Part shown: positions 21,755 through 33,123 of the stretch, piece by piece
How positions within the stretch are numbered: position 1 is the stretch's first letter
Layout of the letters: every line of letters starts with the position of its first letter
NCBI RefSeq assembly: GCF_019279795.1
Contig: NC_056748.1
Span: forward strand, 609,221,136-609,285,135
Source of the DNA: Protopterus annectens
Lineage: Eukaryota > Chordata > Ceratodontiformes > Protopteridae
Reading direction: 5' to 3'
DNA length: 64,000 nt
Position numbers and translations under genes: made by a program
The notes under the pieces: model-generated
Databases searched by the model: none
Told to the model about the DNA's origin: nothing
Seen by the model: only the letters and a program-made list of their open reading frames with translations

Positions 21755-23556
21755 ATGTCAGAAAAAGTTAATAATTGTATTTCTTATGGGAAGCAAATAT
21801 TTCATAAGGATTTTCATTCTTACTGTATTCCTTGCCTAGGCCCTGACCATAACGTTGCTAGTTGTCTGTTTTGTGCTAGATTTAACCAACGCACTTCTGT
21901 ACGATTTTGCATTCCATTACTTTGGCAGAAGATTTAATTACATAATGCCGTCGGAACAGCTGACTACCGGAGTTTATAAAAAGCGCAAAGAAAAAGAAAA
22001 GGACAGACATCCAAGATCCAAAACCGACGACGAGGCTTCTGCTAGGCCTGTCTCCAGTTCGCCAGTTCTCAGTGAGGCGCTTTCGCAGCCCCTGACGCCT
22101 GCTACCTCAGAGCCACAGACCCCTTCCGACTCCCACATGGAGCTGACAAGGCCACTGGAAACTCAAGGTATTGGACACTCGGAAACTATTCCCTCAGATG
22201 GGTCTGGAGCCACTGAGCAGGCATCGGCTTCTGAGGGTGTTTTCAGGCCTACACAGTTATATATGTAACCTACTTCAGCTTCAAAGGCAAAGACTAAAGC
22301 AGCTCTAAAGACAAAGAAACAAGTACAGCATTCTCCTGGACAGGTCTCCATGCCTAAAAAATAGATGCTTAAAATGGCCAAAGACCTTATTACTTTGATC
22401 AGGGGTTCCCATCCCCCTCCTGATAAGAGGCCTAGGCAAGAGTTAGAAAACGAATCTTCAGACCAGGTTTCCATTTCCTCTGATTCCACCTCTGAACAGG
22501 AATATTCTCTTCCTCCCTATGAGGATTCTGACGCTGAGGAATCTATCCCTTCAGCCTCCCCTCCTGAGGATTATTCTTTTGGGAGACACTGCATACTATG
22601 AGGGAGCATTTCCACTTGGAGAGCCAAGATTACTCAGAATCCAAGAAAAGGCTCAGAGACTTCCCTTTATTGCCTCAGCACAGGCCCCCCTTGCTATCCC
22701 ACCTGTTTTAGACATTGTAGATGATGTATTTTCAGAGTCCAGTCTATCTCCAGACTCTTTACCACCAGCTCCTGTTAAGCTAGACAGATACTATAGGGTT
22801 CCCGATTCTCATAAATTTCTTTATAAAAACCCTGCTGCTGACCCAGAAATCATCTCTCAGGGTCCCAAAGGGGTCAAGGCTACTACTGCAAAAAACCCTA
22901 TCCCCTCTGATAGGGATTCTAGGGCCCTAGACAGATGGGGTAAAAAGATTTATACTTCTGCTACCTTGGCTGTAAGAGCCTTAAATTGCCAATTTCATAT
23001 GCTTAAATATCAGCAATATCTTATGTCATTGCTTAAACAGAAAATGTCAACAAATTCAGAATGTGCAGACAACAAAGAAATGCAGGATTTATTGCATGCA
23101 GCTGAACAAGTTGGAAAGCATACTTTGCAATGTGGTTTTGATTCTCTAGAGGCCTCCTGCAGGGCCGCTGTTACAGGTTCTGTCATTAGGAGGCATGCTT
23201 GGTTAAAAGAACAGAATCTGCCTGATCATGTTAAAGCAAAACTATTAGATGCTCCATTACAGCATGATACTTTGTTTGGTGTTAAAGTAGAAGAGGTGTT
23301 GAAGAAAATGGAGGACAAAGCTAAATCTGTGCAAACAGTCAAGGATTTCTTGCAGGTACAGCCTCCCAGCTTTAGCAGGAACTGGCCTACAAAGAATTGG
23401 TCCTTTCCAGTGTCCGATAGGCCACAAAGAGGCAGATATAGACGTCCCAGAGGCAGATCACAGCGCCAAAGCTCATACATGCCTAAACAATGGGATGCTT
23501 CTACCTCCAAGAGCCGAGAGGAAAAATCACAGCCATACAGGAAACAGTCTCAATGA
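21755..23556 (+). pseudogene. gag: DIRS-B gag (broken)
   Basis: ATG at 21,755 (MSEKVNN) is conserved in DIRS-C. The N-terminal module C-x2-Y-x9-H-x2-C-x2-C-L-G-x2-H-x4-C-x2-C follows, with one Cys replaced by Tyr. A shift near 21,930 leads into the frame carrying the Lys-rich and Ser/Pro-rich region. A TAG near 22,361 and a one-base loss in a G run near 22,582 (compared with DIRS-C) break it further. From 22,620 to 23,556 the core is open: RYYRVPD, RALDRWGKK, then a basic Arg-Gly-rich tail (about 23,400-23,500), suggestive of nucleic-acid binding. DIRS Gag is the family from which the LAP2-alpha C-terminal region was domesticated. Confidence 0.8.
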
Positions 23557-23778
23557 CTTCCCCTTCCAGCACTAAGCACTTATCTTTTGGCAGCCCCTTT
23601 GGGGGGAAAACTAGCACTTTTTTCACAAAATTGGCACATTATCACCCAGGACTGATATGTTCTAAATATGGTATCACAAGGCTACAGGTTCCACTTTCAC
23701 ACCCTGCCAAGGCCAAACGGTATGCCAGACCTGCCACGCAATCAATGGGCAGAGGCACAAAAACAAGTTTAATTCCTC

Positions 23779-25463
23779 ATGGACATGAGGGCCAGTCAAC
23801 AAGTACCAGAACAAGAGCAGGGACAAGGTTTCTATTCAAGACTGTTCTTAGTACCCAGAAAGGACAAAGCCTGGAGACCAGTACTGGACCTATCTATTCT
23901 AAACACATACCTGGATATCCCAAAATTCAAAATGTTGACTCTACAGCAGCTTCTGCCCATGTTGGGCAAGAAAGCTTGGCTTGTGACTTTAGATCTAAGA
24001 GAGGCATACCTGCATGTCCCAATCAGACAAACATGCAGAAGATGCCTCAGATTCAAAGCTGGCTCAATGCACTACCAATTCTCTGCACTGCCCTTTGGCT
24101 TATCTACTGCGCTCAGGGTCTTCACAAAGTGCCTGGCACCAGTAATTGCATACTGCAGACAAAGAGGAATAAAAATATATCCTTACTTGGACGACTGCCT
24201 CATTCAAGCAGAGAACAAGGACATTCTACTACAGCATTTGGCATTTGTAAAGAGATTACTACCATGCCTAGGGTACACAGTCAACGAACAGAAATCAAAA
24301 CTAGTACCCTCTCAAGAGATAATATTCCTGGGTGCAAGCTTAAATACAGCTGCCCAGATGGCTTATCTCACGCCAGACAAACAAAGACAACTGACTACCT
24401 ATTTCAATCTGTTGGCAACAAAGGCCCAGTTATCTGCAAGAAAAATTCTGCAGGCTTTGGGCTTCATGGCATCCTGCATTCTACTAATTCCATATGCAAG
24501 ACTGCATGTGAGGAAACTTCAATGGTATCTAAAAAGTGTTTGGACTCAACATTGCCACAGCCTGGAAACAATAGTCACTCTCATTCCCTGCCTACAACAG
24601 GAGTTTTGATGGTGGGCGAAGGCCTGTCACCAGAACAAGGTACAGCCATTCACTGTACCCCCAGCCACAAAGACATTAACAACAGATGCATCGGCTTATG
24701 CCTTGGGAGCCCACATGGCAGGAAGATGTATTCAAGGCACATGGTCCACAAACCAAATGCATCTACATATCAATCAAAAAGAGATGCTAGCTGTTCAAAA
24801 TGCCCTGACAGCCTTCAAGGACCTACTTCATCTGGGACAACTACTGATAAAGACAGACAGTACCACGGTCATGTGGTACATAAACAAGCAGGGACAGGCA
24901 CTCATTCCTACCCCCTTTGCAGACTAGCCATGACTTTGTGGGACACAGCATTGACTTACCAAGTACATCTGCAGGCACAATTCCTGCCAGGAAAGATAAA
25001 TTCTCTGGCAGACGAACTAAGCAGAAACCTAATGGATCCCCATGAGTGGAAATTGGATCCACAAGTCTTCAGCATGATAACAAGGAAATGGGGATGTCCG
25101 GACATAGATCTATTTGCCTCATATCACAACTGCCAACTAAAGAGATTCTGCACAAGGACTTATCACAGACAAGCATGGAAAGTGGATGCCCTATCTTTCA
25201 GCTGGAAAAACTTAACAGTATATGCCTTTCCTCCTCTGCCTCTCCTCCCCAAGGTACTCCTAAAGGTCAGACAGGAAAAAACAAAAATGATACTGATTGC
25301 CCCAGACTGGCCACACCAGTACTGGTATCCAGTCCTAAGGAACTTGTCTCTATGCCCAGCCTGGACCTTACCTCAAGTGCCTCATCTACTGTCCCAGCAG
25401 AACAATCAGATCCTGCACAGCCAACTCAAGACCTTAAATCTGGCAGCATGGTGGATAATGTAG
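23779..25463 (+). pseudogene. DIRS-B reverse transcriptase / RNase H
   Basis: RT frame 23,779-24,609: FYSRLFLVPRKD, WRPVLDLS, LDLREAYLHVPI, FSALPFGLSTA and the catalytic box YPYLDDCL (about 24,180). A TGA at 24,607-24,609 replaces the Leu seen in DIRS-C before WWA. RNase H follows (LTTDASAYALGAHM, INQKEMLAVQNAL, KTDSTTVMWYINKQ) to about 24,890, where one extra base moves the frame to THSYPLCRLAMTLW and on to the stop at 25,463. Both breaks are single-base changes, so this copy died recently compared with DIRS-A. The first Met may not be the true start. Confidence 0.85.
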
Positions 25464-26484
25464 TCATACAAAACACACCTCTCACTAAAGCGGTGATGGA
25501 TGTCATTTTGGAGGCCAGGAGGCCTAGTACTAGAAAATCCTATGCTGGAAAATGGAAGAGATTCTGTGCTTGGAACCAGGCACAAGGAATTGACACAGCT
25601 GTACCAAACATTCATCAGATTTTGCCATACTTAACTGAGATGCTGCACAAAGGCCTATCTTTTTCATCTATAAAAATTCATGCCTCTGCCATTTCGGCTC
25701 ATTACAACACAGAGCCACCAATCTTTTCTCATCCTTTATTAAGCAGTACCTCAGAGGGGCCAAAAATTTAAGGCCTTCAAGGAGATCACCAAAACCTGCA
25801 TGGGACCTCAATTATGTCTTGGAAAAACTCACCCTGCCTCCTTTCGAGCCATCCGCTGAGGCTGATATAAAGTTTTTATCTTGGAAAACAGCTCTGCTAC
25901 TAGCAATAACTTCTGCAAGACAAGTCTCAGAGCTACAGGCACTCATGGCTGTGGAACCTTTTATAATTTTTTATCCAGACAGGGTTTCTCAGAGGACAAA
26001 CCCGACATTTACGCCTAAGGTAGTGTCCAGTGTGGCCCTTAACTATTCATCTGCATACTTTTTATCCAACCCCACAGAATAAGGGGGAGAGAATTCTGCA
26101 TTCTTTGGACATACACAGACAGCTACGCTTCTATTTGAACAGAACCAAAGCTTTCAGAAAGACAGAGCATATGCTGCAGGATCACAGGGAAAGGCCATCT
26201 CAAAGCAGACTATTTCAAAGTGGATAGGCCACTGCATTCATTTCTGCTATTCACAACATGGCAAGCCAGTACCTAAGGGCATTAGGCCACATTCAGCCAG
26301 AGCAGCAGCCACTTCAGCAGCCTTCCTCAGGGGAGTACCAACCAAAGACATTTTAGAGGCTGCTACTTGGAGTTCAGTGCATACTTTCACAAAGCACTAT
26401 CACTTACCACTCTACTGTAAATCCGGGGCAGGCTTTGCCACTGCAGTTCTGCAGGGCCTAATAGCCACCCCTAATGCTATTTAG
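25449..26484 (+). pseudogene. DIRS-B tyrosine recombinase
   Basis: The core-binding part begins with RRPSTRKSYAGKWKRFCAWN. After a shift near 25,760 the catalytic half shows the first Arg in TSARQVSELQALM (about 25,910), a stop near 26,080, then SKWIGHCIHFC, H-S-A-R (26,290) and FTKHYHL with the putative nucleophile Tyr at 26,398-26,400. The catalytic residues are present but the frame is broken at least twice. DIRS recombinases integrate a circular double-stranded DNA copy instead of using an integrase. Confidence 0.83.
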
Positions 26485-26515
26485 CTCCAGCCTCCCAACC
26501 TTAGCTTTGGAATTC

Positions 26516-26618
26516 AACCCAATTGTAATGACTGCAACAGTGAAACACGAAGAACATAGTACAATTGTGTACACTTACCATAAATGTAGTTGTTCGAGTG
26601 TATTCACTATTGCAGTCC
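26516..26618 (+). repeat. DIRS-B internal complementary region
   Basis: First half complements the left end (TGACTGCAACAGTGAAACAC), second half complements the right end (TACACTTACCATAAATGTAG). Their junction equals the predicted circle junction. In the DIRS-1 model this region templates completion of the circular intermediate. Confidence 0.88.
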
Positions 26619-26794
26619 AGGTTACCCACCCGCCATCCCCCTTTTCTTTGCTGAAACTTATCTGTACTTCTCTATTCTATACAACCTATGTTGTGTATTT
26701 GTTTATAGATGAAGGCAAAATATATACTTTGGTGCATGCATGTTTTATTGACATATTTTTAGCCTACCCCTTTGGGGGGCACCTGACATCTGGG

Positions 26795-26962
26795 GCAAGA
26801 AAACCTGAAGAAAATGGCATCGGCTGCAACTTTTATACCCCTGGCGCACTGACATCAGGGAAGAGGCGACAGCAGCTGATGCCGGACCTAGATTTTGGAA
26901 TTCAGGCCAACTGAGGGTAGCCTGCCAGCAGGATAAACCAAATGTAATGACTGCAACAGTGA
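26795..26962 (-). repeat. DIRS-B right inverted repeat
   Basis: Reverse complement of the left repeat with scattered substitutions, so the element is not very recent. Confidence 0.88.
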
Positions 26963-27008
26963 ATACACTCGAACATGTACATTTATGGTAAGTGTACACA
27001 ACTGTACT

Positions 27009-27686
27009 TTTCCAGCATCGATTGTTAGATTATCTCAGCCTCCCAAAACCTATACACAAATAAGGTTTATCTTAGCAAATGGAAAAGATTTTCCATTTGG
27101 ATTACATCAAAAGGAGTAGATCCCTTTTCTGCTCCCACCCCTTTCATGTTGCACTTTCTGTCTGAACTTTTTCATAATGGTTCTGTTTTTCTACTATCAA
27201 GGTGTGTAAATGAATGCAGTTGGAAATATCTGCATAGTTTAAAATTACACTTCTCATATCATCTCTAAAGATGTCTAAAGCATTTTTGAGAGGAACATTC
27301 CTCCTACGACCACTAGTCAGAAATCCCTTACCTACATGGGTTATTACTATTTTTTCAAGCATCAACTCAACCTCCATTTAAACCAGCAGTTTCAGTAGAT
27401 TTTAAGTTCCTGTCTTGAAAGGCAATTTTCTTATGGCTGTTAAGTCAGCCAGTTGAATTTCAGAGTTACAGGCCTTTTCTTGCAAACAAACCACCTTATG
27501 TGGCTTTCCACAAATAGAGTTTTCTTAAGGACTAATGCATCTCTCCTTCCTAAAGTGGCATCTAAAGCATGTTTAAACCAATCCATCAACCTGCCTGTGT
27601 TTTTTCCCCAGATTCTCCAACAAAAGTGAATATACTCTACATATTTTGGATGTTTTTTGTCAACTCAGATTTTTATCTCCATAGAA
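27009..27686 (+). pseudogene. DIRS-A tyrosine recombinase remnant, first part
   Basis: LSKWKRFSIWITSKGVDPFSAPTP (broken here into the blocks LSKWKRFSIW and KGVDPFSAP) aligns with DIRS-E LSKWKRFAIW and KGLDPITAP. The rest is frameshifted. It is directly continuous with DIRS-A sequence left of DIRS-B and is interrupted at 27,687 by a hAT element. Confidence 0.75.
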
Positions 27687-28143
27687 CAGCGGTGCACAAC
27701 GCCCAGCCCCGGGGCCAAATCTGGCCTTTGACGCAACACAATCCTGTCCCCAGAGAGTAACTAAAAATTTTAAAAAAGTGAAAAAATGCTATACCTTACT
27801 CCAGTCGCGAAAACTTTCCAGCATGTGCTTACTTACCTAACTGACTGCAGTTGCACACACCTCTAATTTTAGTAACTATTCTTTGTTGTTTATAACTTGT
27901 TGTCTGTAAACAGTAGTACCTTTCTGCAAGAGTTTGTAATAGGTCATGGCTGCAAGCCGGAATAAAGTTAAACACAAAGTTGATGTAGAAAACAGGCAAT
28001 TTGATGACTACTGTCTTAAACAAAAATGTCAGTCACCTGTACCTATTGTTAACTCATAATGACTTACTATGTTTTGAGGTGGCCCGGACATGCATTAAGA
28101 ATTCGTGTAGCGACCCTCCCCACAAAAAGGTTGTGCACCACTG
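27687..28143 (+). mobile_element. non-autonomous hAT-like DNA transposon, 457 bp
   Basis: Terminal inverted repeats begin CAGCGGTGCACAAC (left) and, reversed, CAGTGGTGCACAAC (right). The 8-bp target duplication CCATAGAA lies at 27,679-27,686 and 28,144-28,151. About 27,946-28,040 reads MAASRNKVKHKVDVENRQF, similar in style to the N terminus of hAT transposases related to GTF2IRD2/ZBED proteins, so it may be an internally deleted autonomous copy. Orientation is taken from that remnant. Confidence 0.88.
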
Positions 28144-28151
28144 CCATAGAA

Positions 28152-28443
28152 CAAAACCTCTCAGGAAATCTGACCAATTTTTCATTGTATATTCTATACC
28201 TAAATTGGGTAAAGCAGTTTCTAAGGTTGCCCTTTCAAAATGGTCATCCCATTGTATTTCCTTTGCACACACAAAAAAGAGATTACTCCTACAATCAAAG
28301 GCCAAAGCTCATTCCACAAGAGCAATATCTACTTCAACAGCCTTCATGAAAAAACTTCCCATCAATGTTTGTGCTGCTGCAGTTTGGTCAACATGTCATA
28401 CTTTTGCATCTCAACATGAATCGGATGTACAGTCTAGATCACG
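28152..28443 (+). pseudogene. DIRS-A tyrosine recombinase remnant, second part
   Basis: LRKSDQFFIVYS, SKWSSHCISF, then A-H-S-T-R-A-I-S-T (catalytic His/Arg block) and TFASQHESDVQS. DIRS-E reads TFISHYKLDVAS there, so the nucleophilic Tyr position is Glu and the enzyme would be inactive. It ends at the DIRS-C junction and continues after 36,872 (SSFGSTILRN-like reading). Confidence 0.78.
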
Positions 28444-28457
28444 ATGTTCTTAGTGTT

Positions 28458-28628
28458 TCACTGTTGCAGTCATCACATTTGGGTAATCCCTGCCAGGGTA
28501 GCCCTCAGTTGGCCCAAATACCAGAGACTTAGTATTTCTGCCTTGATTGCTGTCACTTGAGGACTGAAATCAGGTCGTCAGTGGTATAAAGTAAGGCAGC
28601 CGATGCCATTACATCTGTCTTTCTTGCC
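28458..28628 (+). repeat. DIRS-C left inverted repeat (partner 36,657-36,827)
   Basis: Shared blocks with the right repeat in inverse orientation include CCTGCCAGGGTAGCCCTC and AGAGACTTAGTATTT. It contains TATAAA at 28,585-28,590, equivalent to the candidate TATA box of DIRS-B. Confidence 0.85.
28585..28590 (+). promoter_or_regulatory. candidate TATA box in DIRS-C inverted repeat
   Basis: TATAAA at the same position relative to the Gag ATG as in DIRS-B (175 bp upstream). Confidence 0.4.
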
Positions 28629-28759
28629 ATGGAGCCTGAAGCAGAAGCAGTTCGCACGAGTGCCGGTCGGCCACTCCCTGAGTTTTCATTTCCGAATTGA
28701 AGTTGAAGTCTTTTAAAGCTAAGTACCCCGTTGGGGATCCTTTTTTCTTGCACTAACCG

Positions 28760-30560
28760 ATGTCAGAAAAAGTTAATAATTGTCTCGCCTGTGGAAAGCA
28801 AATACCACACCGATACTTCCACTCTTACTGCATCACTTGCCTAGGCCCAGACCACGACGTCCCCCATTGTTGCTTTTGTGCTTTAACGCCAGAACTATCC
28901 ATTGTCTGGCCCTTATTGTAGCCAGATATTTTCGTTTACAGTCCTCTAATTCCGATATGGCTTCGGTAAGCCATCCAACAGCAGATCTTCTGAAAAAACA
29001 GAAAAATAAAGACAGAGACAGACTGCACAGGTCCAATCCTTTTGACGACACTTCTGTTAAGCTAGTCGTCAGTCCTCCGGTACTCAGTGAGGCACTTCCG
29101 CAGCCCCTGATGCCTGCTTCAGTTGATTCGCAGGCCACTACCGAGACTCTTTTGGTATGCCACAAAACTCTTCTTCGTTTAAGGATCCTGTGGTTGTATC
29201 TACTTGGATGGGTCCGGAGCCGCTGAGCAGACACCAGCTTCCGAGGAAGTCCTTTGCACCAACGAATCTTGACAAACCGTCTTCTTTCACGACTACTGTT
29301 CTTTCGAAAACCGAGTTCCTTAGGCCCCAGGGTTCAAACCACACCCAGGAAACCAACTATCCACACTCAGGCACCTGTTAACTTGCCTCACTCTCAAATG
29401 CTTAAAATGGCAGAAGACCTTATCACGCTGATCAGGGGAAGCCAAGCTACTCCTTCAAAAAGGAAGAGATCTGTCCCCAGTAGTTTTGTCTGAACAAGTC
29501 GGATGAATCTGATTCATCTGACTATGAAGACATGCAGCCCCTCTCCATTTATGAGGATTCTGATGCAGAGGAATCCATTCCTTAAGCCTCTCCCCCAGAG
29601 GATTTTTCCTTTGGGGAAACCCTGCATACTTTAAGAGAGCATTTCCAATGGGAGAGTCAGGACTACCCTCAGTCTAAAAAGAGACTCAGGGAATTCCTAG
29701 ATATTCTGCAACACAGACCCTTGCCCCCCCCCCCCCCCCCCCCAGTCCTGGATGAGGTGAATGATGTTTTCCTTAAATCCAGCTTGACTCCTGATGCCCT
29801 ACCTCCTGCTCCCAGAAAACCAGACAGGTACTACAGAGTCCCTGACGCACACAAATATTTTTTTTTTAAATCCAACAGCTGACCCTGAGGTCATTTCTCA
29901 AGGGCCAAAAGGGATTAAAGCAACCTCTGCTAAGAATCCCACCCCCTCAGACAGGGATTCCCGAGCATTGGACAGATGGGGTAAAAAAGTATGCACCTCA
30001 GCTACTCTTGCTATCAGGGCACTAAATTGTCACTTCCATATGCTTAAATATCACCAACATACCTTGGAACTCCTTAAACAAAAATGTCCTCCTTTCTTGC
30101 TTGGGCAGACTCTAAAGATATGCAAGACTTAATGGATTCTGCAAGTCAAGTAACTAAACACACCTTACACTGTGGTTTTGACACCCTAGAAGCTTCTTGC
30201 ACTGGATCTGTCATTAGAAGACATAAATGGCTTAAGGAACAACCCCTGCCAAACCATGTAAAATCTAAATTGTTGGATGCACTCTTGCACAAAGATAACT
30301 TATTTGGCACTACGGCAGAAGAGCTCTTGAAAAATATGGAAGAAAAAGCAAAATCTATGCAAACAGTTAAAGATTTCTTACAGGTCCAGCCCCCTAGGTT
30401 CAGCAGGCATTTCCCTCCAAGCACTGGTCCTTTCCTGCTCCGAGTAAACAGGCCCAGTCTAGGGCCAGTAGAAACAGACCCCCCCCCCCCAGACAGCAGC
30501 CCTAGGGAATGCAGAGATCTAAACAGTGGACTACCTCCATCTCAAAACAAGGGAGTTCTA
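28760..30560 (+). pseudogene. gag: DIRS-C gag (broken)
   Basis: ATG at 28,760 (MSEKVNNCLACGKQ). The full Cys/His module is present: C-x2-C-x9-H-x2-C-x2-C-L-G-x2-H-x4-C-x2-C. Several shifts follow; one lies at a 20-C run (29,724-29,743), prone to slippage or assembly error. The core (RYYRVPD, SRALDRWGKK) lies at 29,820-30,130 and the C-terminal helical part at 30,120-30,420. The Arg-rich tail seen in DIRS-B is degraded. Confidence 0.8.
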
Positions 30561-30699
30561 AGCCACCACCTTATGGTAAGAACTCACAATGACTCACCTC
30601 CTCCCGACCTCCCCTCTGACCACCTTCACTTGCCCCTAGTAGGAAAAAACTCCTTTTGTTCAAGCACCTGGGCCACCATTACCAAGGACCCAATGGGTT

Positions 30700-32290
30700 C
30701 TGAACATTGTGTCTCAGGGATACAAATTCTGTTTCCACACCCTTCAACCCCAAAAGGGTTCCCAGATCTACCGCTAAATCAGTGGGCAGAGGCTCAAAAC
30801 CAAATCCATTCCCTGCTCTCTTTGAAGGTAGTAGAGCACATTCCTACAGAACAGATAGCCCAAGGCTTCTACTCCAGACGTTTTCTGGTGTCCAGGAAAA
30901 AGGGCGACTGGCACCCCATCCTCTATCTATCCATTCTAAACACCTTCCTGGTGATCCCAAAATTCAAAATGCTCACTCTCCAGCAGCCTGCTACCCATGC
31001 TCTCCAAGGATGCTTGGCTATCCATCCTGGATCTAAAAGATGCCTACTTCCATATTCCTATCAGGGAATCATGCAGGATCTCAACACTTTCAGTTCTCTC
31101 CGCTCTCCTTTGGCTTATCTACTGCTCCCAGAGTTTTCATAAAATGCCTGGCTCTGGCCATTGCCTTTTGTAGACAAAGGAATATTCAAATTTACCCCTA
31201 CCGAGACGACTGCCTTATTCAGGCAGACAGCTAGGAAAAGCTGCTCAAACACATGGCCTTTGTAAAGAGCCAACTAACCTCCCTAGGGTACACCATCAAT
31301 GAAAAGAAATCAAAACGGGTGCCCACCCAAAGGATAATCTTCCTGGGAGCATGTCTGGACATAGCATCCCAGATGGCATACCTTACACTAGAGAAACAAA
31401 TTTTCCTGTCAATCTATTCTCTCAACTGGCCACCAGACCCCAGCTTTCTGCAAGGAAAATCCTGCAAGCTCTGGGGTTCATGACATCTTGCATTCTCCTC
31501 ATTCCATATGCCAGACTGCATATGAGGAAACTTAAATGGTACCTAAAGAGCCTTTGGTGCCAACACCCTCAAGATCTGGAAACTCTTCTATCTATAATTC
31601 CTTGCCTCAGAAAGGAATTTCTTTGGTGGGCAACAGCATGCTGCCACAACAAAGGGCTGCCCAGACCCTCACCACAGATGCATCAGACTACGCTTGGGGT
31701 GCACATCTGGACGGCAGGTACATACAGGGCCAGTGGAGTTCACAGCAAATTCCCCTGCACATCAAGTCAAAAAGAGATGATGGCAGTGCAGCATGCCGTA
31801 ATAGTTTTCAAACTCCTTCTCTCTCCAGGCGTTCTCCTGATCAAAACAGACAACACCACTGTGATGTGGTACATCAACAAGCAGAGAGGGACTCGCTCCT
31901 ACCCTCTGTGCAGGCTGGCCATGACCCTTTGGCTCACAGCCTCTTTCATGCAAATACACCTGTTCGCACAGTACCCACCATGCTCTCTCAACTCCCTGGC
32001 AGACCAGTTAAGTAGAAACCTTTGGATCCACATGAGTGGCAGCTCAATAGAAGTACCTTCTTCTTAATAACTCAGAAATGGGGATCTCCGAAGGTCAAAT
32101 TCTTTGTCTCCCACACCAACCATCAGCTCAGCAAATTCTGCACCAGGAGCATCACTGCATGGCTTGGAAAGTGGATGCCCTGTCCTTCCCCTGGGTCAAT
32201 CTCTCGGTCTGTGCCTTTCCTCCCCTACCTCTCACCCCCAGGGCACTGCTTTAAAATAAGGTAGGAAAAACCAAGGACCATTCCTATAGC
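30700..32290 (+). pseudogene. DIRS-C reverse transcriptase / RNase H (broken)
   Basis: Fragments in order: GFYSRRFLVSRKK (30,870), the YLSILNTFL block, LSFGLSTAPRVF (31,110) and a catalytic box reading YPYRDDCLIQ (31,190), in which the Leu of YLDD is Arg but both Asp remain. Then come QALGFMTSCILLIPYARLHM, WWATAC, the RNase H TTDASDYAWGAHL (31,670) and KTDNTTVMWYINKQ (31,850), and a linker to about 32,290. There are multiple shifts and stops. Confidence 0.82.
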
Positions 32291-32459
32291 TCCAGATTGG
32301 ACCCGACAGCACTAATACCCCTTGCTGCGCAGTCTGTCCCCGCTGCCTCCATGGAATCTTCCTCAGATTCCAAACCTCCTAACCCAGAGAGAAGGGGAAT
32401 TCATGCATCCCCAGTTGCAGACACTCAGTTTGGCAGCTTGGCTTATTCCCAAACCCCGT

Positions 32460-33123
32460 ACCAATCTGTCATTCTCAGTAAACAGGTTCTGGATGTTATC
32501 CATGAGGCCAGATACCCGAGCACCAAAAAGTCTTATGCAGATAAATGGAAAAGGTTCTGCACCTGGAACCATGCTAAGGGGTCAATAAGGCACAGCCCTT
32601 CATCTCTCTCATCCTGGATTACTTAGCTGACCTACTACATGATGGTCTCTCTTTCTCCTCTATAAAAATTCATGCCTCTGCTGTTTCTGCTCATTTTCTC
32701 ACTGAGCAGCCCCTTTTCTCACACCCTTTGATCAAACAGTTCCTCAAAGGGGCTAGAAACTTGAGGGCCCCAGAAGGGCACCAACACCAGCTTGGGACCT
32801 TAACTTTGTCTTGGAAAAGCTCACCCTGCCTCCTTTCGAACCAACTTCTTCTGCAGAGCTAAAATTTCTCTCCTGGAAGACAGCCTTCCTTCTGGCATCA
32901 CTTCAGCTAGAAGAGTCTCTGAGCTGCAAGCACTCATGGCTGTGGGAACCCTTCATCATCTTCCAGGCAGACCAGGTATCCCTCAGAATTAACCCATCCT
33001 TCATGCCCAAGGTGGTATCCATTGTTGCTCTCAACCAATCCATTCATTTGCCCTTCTTTCCGAATCCCCAGAACAAGGGGGAAGGGATTCTTCACTCTCT
33101 AGATGTGCATAGTCAGGCTCAGA
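32460..33123 (+). pseudogene. DIRS-C tyrosine recombinase, first part
   Basis: RYPSTKKSYADKWKRFCTWN near 32,510 is the core-binding start. The LEKLTLPPFEP and KFLSWKTAFLL blocks follow at 32,810-32,890, then an ESLSCKHSWL reading where the first catalytic Arg block (SARRVSELQAL) is expected, indicating a small shift. It ends at a LINE insertion. Confidence 0.78.

Larger units (their letters stand above)
21435..27008 (+). mobile_element. DIRS-B: DIRS-like retrotransposon inserted in DIRS-A
   Basis: Imperfect inverted repeats (21,449-21,630 and 26,795-26,962) and an internal complementary region (26,516-26,618) that joins complements of both ends define the element. The internal region shows the circle junction TTGTACT|ATGTTC, which fixes the ends at 21,435 and 27,008. 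No target duplication is present, as expected for recombinase-mediated integration. Flanks are a G on the left and TT on the right, as for DIRS-C. Order: Gag, RT/RNase H, recombinase. It is the same family as DIRS-C but diverged. Confidence 0.88.

Noticed and set aside
23490-24890. Long 657-codon frame treated as a novel protein
   Set aside because: Up to about 24,890 it is an alternative frame over Gag end and RT; only the last part is genuine DIRS linker. Kept as a finding, not a gene.
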